A program made the position numbers and the translations under genes. DNA of 64,000 nt from assembly GCA_031291725.1 (NCBI GenBank), contig JARLIM010000015.1:124001-188000 (forward strand). Direction: 5' to 3'. Shown here one piece after another: positions 8,872-16,301 of the stretch (position 1 is the first letter of the stretch; the number at the start of each line of letters is the position of its first letter). This DNA is from Acetobacteraceae bacterium. Lineage in GTDB: Bacteria; Pseudomonadota; Alphaproteobacteria; Acetobacterales; Acetobacteraceae. A model generated the notes under the pieces. That model ran no database searches. It was not told where the DNA came from and worked only from the letters and a program-made list of their open reading frames with translations.

Positions 8872-9176
8872 TCACGATCCGGGATTTAGACGGCTATACG
8901 TCGAATAGGGCCAATCGGCCGGGGCGGCGACATAACCGTGCTTGACCGGATTGATATGGACCTAATTGACATGGGCGGCAGAGTCCATACAGCGTGGAGA
9001 TGGTCGGGCAGAACAACCCAGGCGTCTATGTGAAATGGCGAAAGCTGGCGCACCCGGCGGACCGATGCGCGAAGTAGATCGATGCGCTCGACCAAAAGGT
9101 GCGAACCACGATCAGCCAGATTGACGGTGAAGAAATAGGTGCCGCCTGCGACGCGGTTGCGGCGATATTCGGGCAT
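8872..9176 (-). pseudogene. Truncated REP-associated tyrosine transposase (RAYT, Y1_Tnp type)
   Basis: The N-terminal 68 or so residues (MPEYRRNRVAGGTYFFTVNL ... FHIDAWVVLPDHLHAVWTLPP) are a clear RAYT/IS200-like transposase start, including the HUH-type metal motif (H-L-H in DHLHAVW). The frame then breaks: the next bases encode, in another frame, the family's C-terminal end (VHINPVKHGYVAAPADWPYS, then TYSRLNPGS and stop at 8872). About 60-70 internal codons, including the region of the catalytic Tyr, are therefore missing. It is flanked by inverted REP palindromes 8845-8869 and 9197-9224. It cannot encode an active transposase; any mobility would need a RAYT elsewhere in the genome. Confidence 0.85.
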
Positions 9177-9196
9177 TGGGTGACCCTCCGTGGAGG

Positions 9197-9224
9197 GGGT
9201 GGGATGCCTTGGGGCATCCCACCC
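9197..9224. repeat. REP-like palindrome, right boundary of the RAYT remnant
   Basis: GGGTGGGATGCC (9197-9208), loop TTGG, GGCATCCCACCC (9213-9224): a perfect 12-bp stem followed by TAC. ATCCCACCCTAC on this side is the exact reverse complement of GTAGGGTGGGAT at the left side, so the two palindromes are an inverted pair bounding the RAYT remnant. It also lies directly after the 3' end of metF, which is transcribed leftward. Confidence 0.85.
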
Positions 9225-9238
9225 TACAATTCGTATAC

Positions 9239-10198
9239 TTACGGAGCCTTCGGCCTCACCCCCAGAATATGCGCGATCGCATAGGTCAGATCCGGGCGGT
9301 TGAGCGTGTAGAAATGGAACTGATCAATCCCGTTCGCCCGCAACAGCCGCACCTGCTCGGCGGCCACGGCGGCAGCGACCATACGGCGGGTTTCGGGGTC
9401 GTCTTCGGTGCCTTCGAACATCGTCTCCAGCCATTTCGGCACCGAGGCCCCGCACATGGCCGAGAATTTCGCCGCCTGGGCGAAGTTTGAGACCGGCATG
9501 ATGCCCGGCACGATGGGGGCCGTGATGCCCGCCGCCAGACAGCGGTCGAGGAAGCGCAGATAGACGCCGGTGTCGAAGAAATAATTGGTGATCGCCCGCG
9601 TCGCTCCGGCATCGAGCTTGCGCTTGAGGTTGTCCAGATCGTCTTCCGGCGACAGCGCGTCCGGATGCGTCTCGGCATAGGCCGCCACACTGATTTCGAA
9701 ATCGCCGATCCGCTTCAGCCCGGCCACCAGATCGGACGCATAGGCATAGCCGTCCGGATGCGGCGCATAGGCACCGCCGCCCGGCACGTCACCGCGCAGG
9801 GCGACGATATGGCGAATGCCAGCATCCCAATAACGCCGCGCCACCTCGTCCACCTCGTCACGGGTGGAGGCCACGCAGGTGAGATGGGCGGCGGGGGTGA
9901 GGCTGGTTTCACTGACAATGCGTGTCACGGTCTGATGCGTCCGCTCCCGCGTCGAGCCGCCCGCACCATAGGTGACGGAGACGAAATGCGGCGACAGCGG
10001 TTCCAGGCGGCGAATACAGGCCCAGAGTTGGTTCTCCAGCGCCTCGGTGCGCGGCGGGAAAAACTCGAAGCTCAGCGCGGGCGGCGCCGCGGTGGCATCC
10101 AGCGCGGGCAGCCCGGCAAAGCGCGGGCCGCGCAGCCAGTCCGGCAAGGAGGATTGCGGATGTTCCGCAGCATTTTTGGGAGGATGGGTCTCATTCAT
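9239..10198 (-). CDS. metF: 5,10-methylenetetrahydrofolate reductase
   Basis: 319 residues. MetF reduces 5,10-methylene-THF to 5-methyl-THF with FAD and NADH, supplying the methyl group for methionine synthesis. The TIM-barrel starts with SFEFFPPRTEALE; VSVTYGAGGST, HLTCVASTRDE, IVALRGD and KRKLDAGATRAITNYFFD (FAD/folate-binding motifs) follow, ending with DQFHFYTLNRPDL. The frame extends 54 codons upstream, but the leading part there is unlike MetF, so ATG 10198 (MNETHPP) is preferred. A near-perfect dyad overlaps this start codon (10197-10212), suggesting repression at or near initiation. Confidence 0.94.
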   Translation of the reverse strand: MNETHPPKNAAEHPQSSLPDWLRGPRFAGLPALDATAAPPALSFEFFPPRTEALENQLWACIRRLEPLSPHFVSVTYGAGGSTRERTHQTVTRIVSETSLTPAAHLTCVASTRDEVDEVARRYWDAGIRHIVALRGDVPGGGAYAPHPDGYAYASDLVAGLKRIGDFEISVAAYAETHPDALSPEDDLDNLKRKLDAGATRAITNYFFDTGVYLRFLDRCLAAGITAPIVPGIMPVSNFAQAAKFSAMCGASVPKWLETMFEGTEDDPETRRMVAAAVAAEQVRLLRANGIDQFHFYTLNRPDLTYAIAHILGVRPKAP

Positions 10199-10212
10199 AA
10201 AGACATCTTTAT
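10197..10212. promoter_or_regulatory. Dyad ATAAAGA-CA-TCTTTAT at the metF start, probable operator
   Basis: Seven-base perfect inverted arms (10197-10203 and 10206-10212) separated by two bases, overlapping the first two bases of the metF ATG. An AT-rich perfect dyad is conspicuous in this GC-rich DNA. Methionine/SAH-responsive ArsR-family repressors of proteobacteria use AT-rich palindromes at metF-type genes, so such a regulator is a reasonable guess, but none is encoded in the window. Confidence 0.55.
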
Positions 10213-10390
10213 AAGTTGTTGAATGGCTCGGCAAGCGCCCCCCGCGTGATCGTGAGCATAAAAGACGTCGCAGCCACTGGTCGAAGCGCATGAAGTTGCC
10301 TAAGTGCTGCTTGAAGAGTTGCGCACTGTCATGCGTTGGCATGGCGGTGGCGGGCAACATGTCCGATTTCGAAGAATGCAGGGGAAGCTG

Positions 10391-11221
10391 ATGTCAGGCT
10401 TCAACCGTCTTTCACGTATAGTGCCAGCGTTGGTTCTGCTGCTCGGAATGGGCACGCTGTCTGGCTGCGCCACGCCGCCGCCGGCGGACGATCCGGATGC
10501 GGTGGCGGAATATCGTGAGACCAATGACCCGATTGAGCCGACGAACCGGCTGATTTACGCCGCCAACGATAGATTCGACAAAGCGATCTTCCGTCCGTTG
10601 GCGGTGGGGTATCGCGCTGTGCTGCCGCAAACAGTGCGCGACCATACGCATAATTTCCTGGGCAATTTTGGCATGCCCGTTCAGATGATCAACGACATAC
10701 TGCAAACCAAGCCGCGTCATGCCGGTGACAGCATGATGCGATTTGTTACGAACACCACGTTGGGTGTTGGTGGTATATTCGATGTGGCGACTGATTTTGG
10801 TTGGCCAGACCATGACGCCGATTCCGGTATGACATTGGCATTGTGGGGCGTGCCGACCGGGCCTTATCTTTATCTGCCGCTGTTCGGCCCTTCCAGCCCG
10901 CGGGAGGGCGTTGGGTTGGGGATGGATTACATGCTGGACCCGTTCAGCTGGATCGGGGTGGACAATACAGACCGCAATCTGGGCTATGCCAAGATGGGGC
11001 TTTCCGCAATCGATGAACGCGCGCGGGTGATTGACGATCTCGATAAGGTCACAGGACAGGCGCTTGATCCCTACGCGACCATCCGCAGCCTTTATCGTCA
11101 GCATCGGCAGTCGCAGATCGATGATGCCCGAGACGATTCGAAGCCGACGATCCCCGCCTGGTTTCCCGCCGCGATGCGTCATTCGTCCAAGCCGACCACC
11201 GCCAGTGCAACGCTGCAATGA
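10391..11221 (+). CDS. mlaA: MlaA (VacJ) family outer-membrane lipoprotein
   Basis: 276 residues. MlaA sits in the outer membrane and removes mislocalised phospholipids from its outer leaflet, handing them to periplasmic MlaC. The protein begins with a lipoprotein signal peptide ending in the lipobox LSGC, followed by the family core (NDPIEPTNRLIYAANDRFDKAI, PVQMINDILQ, RFVTNTTLGVGGIFDVA, YLYLPLFGPSSPREGVG, DPFSW). ATG 10391 is chosen for its Shine-Dalgarno (AGGGGAAG) and because it puts the signal peptide at the N-terminus. It is followed directly by mlaC in the same unit. The C-terminal tail beyond the core is short and low in complexity. Confidence 0.93.
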   Translation: MSGFNRLSRIVPALVLLLGMGTLSGCATPPPADDPDAVAEYRETNDPIEPTNRLIYAANDRFDKAIFRPLAVGYRAVLPQTVRDHTHNFLGNFGMPVQMINDILQTKPRHAGDSMMRFVTNTTLGVGGIFDVATDFGWPDHDADSGMTLALWGVPTGPYLYLPLFGPSSPREGVGLGMDYMLDPFSWIGVDNTDRNLGYAKMGLSAIDERARVIDDLDKVTGQALDPYATIRSLYRQHRQSQIDDARDDSKPTIPAWFPAAMRHSSKPTTASATLQ

Positions 11222-11265
11222 TTGAGTTTCAAACCCATTGGTTCCCAATGCTATCAGGACGCACC

Positions 11266-11895
11266 ATGTCTGCTGATCGTTTGACGAATTTCCGCCCCAC
11301 CCGTCGCCATCTGATGGGCCTGAGCACGGCCGTGGCGCTGGCCATCTGCTCGCGTGCTGCCCGCGCCGACAGCGACACGGACCGCGCCACCGCGTTTATG
11401 ACGCAGATGGTGGCGGAATTGATCGCCGTGGTGAACGGATCGTCTGACACCAGCGGCAAGGCGGTGGCGTTGCAGAAGATTATCGATAAGGACGTGGATG
11501 TGAACGGCATCGCCCGCTTCTGCCTCGGCCGTTTCTGGCGTCAGGCATCGCCCGATGAGCAGAAGCAATACATCGAACTGTTTCACAAGGTTCTGTTGAA
11601 GAACATCACCGGCAAAGTCGGCGATTACAGCGGCGTCGATATCTCGATCCAGAAGACCTTCACCCGTGATGACGGCATTGTGGTCAGCACCAGCGTTCTG
11701 CGCCCGAACAATGCACCGGCGAAGGTGGATTGGTTGATGACGGTGGAGAGTGGACATCCGTTGGTCATCGACGTGATCGCCGAAGGCACCAGCCTGCGCC
11801 TGACCCAGCGCAACGATTATTCGGCCTTCCTGACGCGCAACAACAACAGCGTGACGGCGTTGCTCGATGCGCTGAAGCAGCAAGCCAACGGCTGA
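11266..11895 (+). CDS. mlaC: MlaC / Ttg2D family phospholipid-binding protein
   Basis: About 209 residues. A periplasmic carrier that shuttles phospholipids between MlaA in the outer membrane and the MlaFEDB transporter in the inner membrane. It has a twin-arginine-like leader (TRRHLMGLSTAVALAICSRAARA) and the family core (IDKDVDVNGIARFCLGRFWRQASPDEQKQYIELF, then VDWLMTVESGHPLVIDVIAEGTSL). ATG 11266 has AGGA eight bases upstream; an ATG at 11218 overlapping the mlaA stop is also in frame but would make an unusually long leader. mlaFEDB genes are not in the window. Confidence 0.9.
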   Translation: MSADRLTNFRPTRRHLMGLSTAVALAICSRAARADSDTDRATAFMTQMVAELIAVVNGSSDTSGKAVALQKIIDKDVDVNGIARFCLGRFWRQASPDEQKQYIELFHKVLLKNITGKVGDYSGVDISIQKTFTRDDGIVVSTSVLRPNNAPAKVDWLMTVESGHPLVIDVIAEGTSLRLTQRNDYSAFLTRNNNSVTALLDALKQQANG

Positions 11896-11959
11896 TCGAA
11901 AATCATTAAATATCGAATTAAAATCTCTCGGCCCGCTTGAAGCCGTGCTGCGTTGCACC

Positions 11960-11983
11960 ATATTGTTCGATATCGAACAATAT
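11960..11983. promoter_or_regulatory. 24-bp perfect palindrome upstream of the flavodoxin-like gene
   Basis: ATATTGTTCGAT followed immediately by its exact reverse complement, ending 10 bp before the start codon of the flavodoxin-like gene and abutting its Shine-Dalgarno (GGAGG). The position suggests a repressor operator, for example of an HxlR, MarR or LysR-type redox regulator. No regulator gene lies beside it. It is not a LexA box, since its two GTTC/GAAC elements face each other. Confidence 0.75.
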
Positions 11984-11993
11984 GGAGGCTTCG

Positions 11994-12569
11994 ATGGCAA
12001 AGATCGCGATTGTGTATTTTTCGGGCTATGGCCACACCAAAAAGCAAGCAGAGGCGGTGCTGGCCGGGGCGGCGGGGGTTTCCGGGGCGTCGGCTGGGGT
12101 GGTGGCAATCAATGCCGAAGGGCTGATCGCCGAGGAGGACTGGGCGGCGCTGGCGGCGGCGGATGCGATTATCTTTGGCTCGCCCACCTATATGGGCGGC
12201 CCGGCGTGGCAGTTCAAACGTTTTGCCGATGCTTCGTCCAAGCCCTGGTTCAGCCAGTTGTGGAAGGACAAGATCGCTGGTGGCTTCACCAATTCGGCGA
12301 CGATGAACGGCGATAAGGCCAGCACCATTCAGTATTTCATGACGTTTGCGATGCAGCATTCGATGATCTGGCTGGGCACCGGCCTGATGCCGTCCAACTC
12401 CAAAGCGGCCACCCGCAACGACATCAACTATGTCGGCGGATTCAGCGGCGCGTTGGCGGTCTCGCCCTCCGATTCCTCACCGGATGAAGGCCCGCTGCCC
12501 GGTGATCTTGAAACCGCCAAGCTGTTCGGTGCCCGCATCGCTGGCTATGCGGTGAAAACACGCGGTTAG
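11994..12569 (+). CDS. Flavodoxin-like NAD(P)H:quinone oxidoreductase family protein
   Basis: 191 residues with a flavodoxin fold. The N-terminal FMN phosphate-binding loop is SGYGHTKKQAEAV (about 9-21), followed by the isoalloxazine-side motifs DAIIFGSPTYMGGPAWQFKRF and AGGFTNSATMNGDKASTI, as in WrbA/NQO-type or FMN reductase-like proteins. Such enzymes reduce quinones or flavins in the cytosol, often after exposure to electrophiles. ATG 11994 has GGAGG at 11984-11988. The gene is alone, with a 24-bp palindromic operator candidate in front and a hairpin after it. The exact substrate is unknown. Confidence 0.8.
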   Translation: MAKIAIVYFSGYGHTKKQAEAVLAGAAGVSGASAGVVAINAEGLIAEEDWAALAAADAIIFGSPTYMGGPAWQFKRFADASSKPWFSQLWKDKIAGGFTNSATMNGDKASTIQYFMTFAMQHSMIWLGTGLMPSNSKAATRNDINYVGGFSGALAVSPSDSSPDEGPLPGDLETAKLFGARIAGYAVKTRG

Positions 12570-12575
12570 AGAAGC

Positions 12576-12605
12576 ATCGGGTGAAGCGTCTTCGCTTCGC
12601 CCGAT
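12576..12605. terminator. Strong hairpin between convergent flavodoxin-like gene and thiL
   Basis: ATCGGGTGAAGCG (12576-12588), loop TCTT, CGCTTCGCCCGAT (12593-12605): a 13-bp stem with a single G-T wobble. There is no T-run on either side, so this is a likely bidirectional, possibly Rho-assisted or 3'-protecting, terminator for the two converging units. Confidence 0.6.
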
Positions 12606-12627
12606 ACATCGCCGCTCAAACAAAGAC

Positions 12628-13572
12628 TCAGAAATGGCTCCACCCGCCGGTGCTGAGCGCCATTGCCGCCCCATCGGGGCCGATGACGCACACACCGGCG
12701 GCAGGCGGCGTGAAGACGCCGATCCGCGTCACCGCCACACCCAACGCCGCCGCATGCGCCTGCAACGCCTTGGCATCCTCGGGTGCGATGGCCAGCAGCA
12801 ACTCGTAATCATCGCCCCCGGTCAGACAGCGCACCAGATCGCCCACCGCCCGCGCCTGCGCCGAGAGCGGCACATCGGCGGCGATGATCTCCGCTCCCAC
12901 GCCGGAGGCCCGGCAGAGATGACCCAGATCCTGCACCAGCCCGTCCGAGACATCCATCGCAGCGTGCACCAAGCCGGCCTTTGCCAGCCCAAGGCGCGGC
13001 TGTGGCAGGCGATAGCGATGCGCCAGGAAGCCATCCGGGTCGGCAAGCTTGCCCTGTGCCGCCAAAAGCCCCAACGCGCCATCGCCGATGCTGCCACTGA
13101 CCCAAACTTCGTCGTCCACCCGTGCCCCGTTGCGGCGAATGGCCTCGCCGGGGGCGACATGACCCAGAATGGTCAATGAGAGCGAGACCGGGCCGGGGGT
13201 GGAGGTGCAATCGCCCCCCAGCACGGACAGGCCGAACTCCGCCTGATCGGCAGCAAGCCCGGCGGCGAAGGCGGCGAACCAGGCGTCTTGGGTGTCGCGC
13301 GGCACCGAGATGGTGGTCAGATAGCCGAACGGCACCGCCCCCATCGCGGCAAGGTCGGAGAGGTTGGTGCGCAGCAACTTGCGCGCCACCGCATCGGGGG
13401 CGTCATCGGGCAGAAAATGCACGCCCGCCACCATCGCATCGGCAGCGATGACCATCTCACGCCCGGCAGGCGGGGCGAAGACGGCGGCGTCATCCTGCAA
13501 ATCCAGCGCATCCGGCCCGGCCAGCGGGCGGAAATGGCGGGCGATGCGGTCGAATTCGGTGGGGAGGGTCAT
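12628..13572 (-). CDS. thiL: Thiamine-monophosphate kinase
   Basis: 314 residues. ThiL phosphorylates thiamine monophosphate to the active diphosphate with ATP. Characteristic acidic, metal-binding motifs are present: LQDDAAVF (about 26-33), AADAMVAGVHF, RTNLSDLAAMGA, GLSVLGGDCTST and AAMDVSDGLVQDL near residue 210, then LTGGDDYELL. It is the last gene of the leftward rpiB-glyA-nrdR-rib-nusB-thiL unit, 35 bp after nusB. nusB-thiL adjacency downstream of ribH is a common alphaproteobacterial arrangement. Confidence 0.95.
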   Translation of the reverse strand: MTLPTEFDRIARHFRPLAGPDALDLQDDAAVFAPPAGREMVIAADAMVAGVHFLPDDAPDAVARKLLRTNLSDLAAMGAVPFGYLTTISVPRDTQDAWFAAFAAGLAADQAEFGLSVLGGDCTSTPGPVSLSLTILGHVAPGEAIRRNGARVDDEVWVSGSIGDGALGLLAAQGKLADPDGFLAHRYRLPQPRLGLAKAGLVHAAMDVSDGLVQDLGHLCRASGVGAEIIAADVPLSAQARAVGDLVRCLTGGDDYELLLAIAPEDAKALQAHAAALGVAVTRIGVFTPPAAGVCVIGPDGAAMALSTGGWSHF

Positions 13573-13607
13573 GTCCCCACATCACCACGAAAGCGGCGGG
13601 CGGAAAA

Positions 13608-14108
13608 CTAGGCGGCGGAAAATTCCGAAGGGCGCAGCAGATGCGCCATGCGGTCCAGCACGCCATTGGCCATGCGCGGCTCATCGCCCTCGAAGAAGCC
13701 ATGGGCGACGTCGAGATATTCGTTGATCACCACCTTGGCAGGCGGGCCATCCTTCTGCGCCAATTCTGCCGAACCGGCGCGGATCAGCGCGCGCAGCACC
13801 GGGTCGAGCCGGTCGATCTTCCAATCCGTGGCCAGCGTGTCGGTGATCATCGCATCCAGGCGATCCTGCTCCCGCACGGCAGCGCGCACGATGGCGGAGA
13901 ACAGGCGCACATCCACCTCATGCACGCGGCCATCCTCGAATCCCTCGCTGCCTTCGGTGACGCCGAAGCGGAAGCGGATGAATTCGTCGATCACCGTCTC
14001 AGCACTGGTCGGGCCCTGTTCAGACTGGAACAGCGCCTGCACGGCTGCCACCCGCGCGCCCGTGCGCGGACGCGGTTTGCCTTGTGCTTGCTGTCCCGAA
14101 CCCGTCAT
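13608..14108 (-). CDS. nusB: Transcription antitermination factor NusB
   Basis: 166 residues, all-helical. NusB joins NusE (S10), NusA and NusG on boxA RNA to support antitermination in rRNA operons. The N-terminal ARVAAVQALFQSEQGP helix and the C-terminal LDPVLRALIRAGSAEL and PAKVVINEYLDVAHGFF motifs are typical. The frame is open 15 codons further, but ATG 14108 overlaps the ribH stop as ATGA, making translational coupling likely. The internal stretch between helices (RFRFGVTEGSEGFEDGRVHEVD) is longer than in E. coli NusB, as is usual for alphaproteobacteria. Confidence 0.94.
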   Translation of the reverse strand: MTGSGQQAQGKPRPRTGARVAAVQALFQSEQGPTSAETVIDEFIRFRFGVTEGSEGFEDGRVHEVDVRLFSAIVRAAVREQDRLDAMITDTLATDWKIDRLDPVLRALIRAGSAELAQKDGPPAKVVINEYLDVAHGFFEGDEPRMANGVLDRMAHLLRPSEFSAA

Positions 14109-14590
14109 TCCATCGCCCCCAAATGCCGCCCAACCACAATTTGCCGCAGACACGCGGCCGCTGCCTCAGCGCCCTTGTTGTGCCCGTCCGAACCGGATCG
14201 CGCCAGAGCCTGTTCCTCGGTTGCAACGGTCAGCAGACCATTGCCCAGCGCAAGCGTGTGATCGAGGGCCACTCGCGTCAGACCCTGCATGGCTTCGCGG
14301 CAGACATGTTCGTAATGATCAGTCTCACCCTTGATCACGCAACCCAGCGTTACATAGCCGTCATAGTGGCGATGTCCGCGCACGGCATAGGCGACGGTGG
14401 CCGCCAGTTCGAGCGCACCGGCGATGTCGAGCACCTCCGACGTGCCACCGGCCGCCGCCACCATCGCCACGGCGCCATCGCGCAGGCCATCGACGATCTC
14501 GGTGTAATACGGTGCGCGCACGATCAGAATATGCGGCGCACGGCCAGGGACGACCGGAACGCTGATCGAGGCATCAAGCTGCGTGCTCAT
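14105..14590 (-). CDS. ribH: 6,7-dimethyl-8-ribityllumazine synthase
   Basis: 161 residues. RibH condenses 5-amino-6-ribitylamino-uracil with 3,4-dihydroxy-2-butanone 4-phosphate to lumazine, the penultimate step of riboflavin synthesis. Typical motifs: GTSEVLDIAGALELA, GYVTLGCVIKGETDHYEHVC, and VALDHTLALGNGLLTVATEEQA. The catalytic His of the E-T-D-H-Y motif is present. It overlaps ribB (ATGA at 14587-14590) upstream and nusB downstream by 4 bp each. Confidence 0.95.
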   Translation of the reverse strand: MSTQLDASISVPVVPGRAPHILIVRAPYYTEIVDGLRDGAVAMVAAAGGTSEVLDIAGALELAATVAYAVRGHRHYDGYVTLGCVIKGETDHYEHVCREAMQGLTRVALDHTLALGNGLLTVATEEQALARSGSDGHNKGAEAAAACLRQIVVGRHLGAME

Positions 14591-15705
14591 TCTGCGATTC
14601 CGCGTTGGCCGACAATGTTCAGTCCGTAGCCTTCGATGCCCACGATTGTGCGGTGGGTGTTGGACAACAAAATCATGTCCTTCACCCCAAGATCGAGCAA
14701 AATCTGTGCGCCGATGCCGTAATCGCGCAGGAATTTCGGATGCGGATTGTCGGTGTCCAGATGCGCCACACGCTGTGACAGGCCGTTGGCGCGGGTATCG
14801 CGCAGCATCACCACCACGCCGCGCCCTTCATCGGCAATCGCGCGCATCGAGGCGTGCAGGCGCTTGATGGTGGCGCCACCGATCACGTCGTCGATCAGGT
14901 CCACGGCATGCATGCGCACCAGCACCGGACCGGGGGCTGTCAGGTCGCCCTTGGTCATCACCACATGCTCGGCGTATTCGACCGTGTTGGCATAGACCGC
15001 CATGTTCCACTCGCCGCCAATGGCGTGGTCGGTGGTGGTTTCCGCCACGCGCTGCACCAGCTTTTCGGTGCGGCGGCGATGGGCGATCAGATCGGCGATG
15101 GTGCCGAGCTTGAGATTATGATGCTGCGCAAACGCCACCAGATCGGGCAGACGCGCCATCTCGCCATCGTCACGGATGATCTCGCAGATCACGCCGGCCG
15201 GAATCAGCCCCGCCAGTCGGGCGATGTCCACCGAGGCTTCGGTGTGCCCGGCGCGCACCAGCGTGCCACCCTCGCGGGCGAGCAGCGGGAAGACGTGGCC
15301 GGGTGTGGTGATGTCGTCGCGCGTCGAGTTCGGGTTAATGGCGCGTGCGACCGTCAATGCTCGATCCGCCGCAGAAATGCCGGTCGAGACACCTTCGCGG
15401 GCTTCGATGGAGACGGTGAAGGCGGTCTGGTGCCGGGTGCCGTTGGACTGGCTCATCAGCGGCAATGCCAGCTTCTCCACCTGGCTGCGTTCCATCGCCA
15501 GACAGACCAGGCCGCGCGCATGGCGGATCATGAAGTTGATCTGCTCGGGGGTGGCAAACTGCGCCGGGATGACCAGATCACCCTCGTTTTCGCGGTCTTC
15601 GTCATCGACCAGAATGAACATCCGCCCCGCGCGGGCCTCCGCGATCAGGTCTTCGGCGGAGGCGAGGTATTCGCTGAGGGATTTGGTGAGCAACGTGCTG
15701 GTCAT
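14587..15705 (-). CDS. ribB: 3,4-dihydroxy-2-butanone 4-phosphate synthase with degenerate GTP-cyclohydrolase-II-like domain (RibBX type)
   Basis: 372 residues. The N-terminal domain (about 10-215) is a complete RibB: VDDEDRENEGDL (33-44), GVSTGISAADRA, DITTPGHVFPL and VRAGHTEASVD, so it should make the four-carbon riboflavin precursor from ribulose 5-phosphate. The C-terminal domain (about 216-372) is shaped like GTP cyclohydrolase II (VRMHAVDLI, MRAIADEGRGVVV, DYGIGAQILLDLG, IEGYGLNIV) but contains no cysteine at all, so the three zinc-binding cysteines of active RibA are missing. Such RibBX-like fusions are known. GTP cyclohydrolase II activity must then come from another gene. Overlaps the ribE stop and ribH start by 4 bp. 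Confidence 0.92.
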   Translation of the reverse strand: MTSTLLTKSLSEYLASAEDLIAEARAGRMFILVDDEDRENEGDLVIPAQFATPEQINFMIRHARGLVCLAMERSQVEKLALPLMSQSNGTRHQTAFTVSIEAREGVSTGISAADRALTVARAINPNSTRDDITTPGHVFPLLAREGGTLVRAGHTEASVDIARLAGLIPAGVICEIIRDDGEMARLPDLVAFAQHHNLKLGTIADLIAHRRRTEKLVQRVAETTTDHAIGGEWNMAVYANTVEYAEHVVMTKGDLTAPGPVLVRMHAVDLIDDVIGGATIKRLHASMRAIADEGRGVVVMLRDTRANGLSQRVAHLDTDNPHPKFLRDYGIGAQILLDLGVKDMILLSNTHRTIVGIEGYGLNIVGQRGIAE

Positions 15706-16301
15706 GCGAACTCCTGAAGGCGGGCCACATAGCGCGCCAGCGTGTCGATTTCGATATTCACCGGCGCGCCCACCGCGAGCGTGCCGAAATTGGTGTGGGC
15801 TTCGGTGTGCGGAATGATGTTGACGCCGAAGCGGGTGCCTTCGACCTCATTGACGGTCAACGAAACCCCGTTGATCGCCACACTGCCTTTGGGCGCAATG
15901 AAGCGGGCCAGTGTGCTGGGCACATCGAAGCGCCAGCGGGTGGAGCCGTGGTCTTGCGTGGCCGAAATCACCTCTCCCACGCCATCGACATGGCCGGAGA
16001 CGATATGGCCACCCAATTCGTCGCCGATTTTCAACGCGCGTTCCAGATTGATCGGCGTGCCGACCTGCCAGGAACCCAGCGTGGTCTTGGTCAGTGTCTC
16101 GGCGGAGGCCTGCACGGTGAAGCTGCAGGCATCGCGTTCGATCACCGTCAGGCAGCAGCCGGAGCAGGCGATGGAGGCGCCGAGCGGGATGTCGGCGGTG
16201 TCGGGCCAGGGCGTGGCGATCACCAAGCGCATCGTCTCGCCCGCCGCCAACGGGGTCAGGCTGCGAACCGTGCCCACGGCGGTGATAATTCCGGTAAACA
16301 T
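15702..16301 (-). CDS. ribE: Riboflavin synthase, alpha chain
   Basis: 199 residues with the two tandem lumazine-binding repeats of the family. It dismutates two lumazines to riboflavin plus the pyrimidine precursor. The start MFTGIITAVGTV is diagnostic; repeat 1 has ASIACSGCCLTVIER and repeat 2 has KGSVAINGVSLTVNEV, with LGGHIVSGHVDGVGEV between them. Adjacent (0 bp gap) to ribD and overlapping ribB by 4 bp, so expressed within the riboflavin unit. Some genomes call this gene ribC. Confidence 0.95.
   Translation of the reverse strand: MFTGIITAVGTVRSLTPLAAGETMRLVIATPWPDTADIPLGASIACSGCCLTVIERDACSFTVQASAETLTKTTLGSWQVGTPINLERALKIGDELGGHIVSGHVDGVGEVISATQDHGSTRWRFDVPSTLARFIAPKGSVAINGVSLTVNEVEGTRFGVNIIPHTEAHTNFGTLAVGAPVNIEIDTLARYVARLQEFA

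Noticed and set aside
10199-10330. SAM-responsive riboswitch upstream of metF
   Set aside because: No SAM-II or SAH riboswitch core could be matched by eye; the clear signal there is the DNA dyad at the start codon.
11960-11983. LexA box at the flavodoxin-like gene
   Set aside because: The element is an inverted GTTCGAT/ATCGAAC palindrome, not the direct GTTC-N7-GTTC repeat used by alphaproteobacterial LexA.
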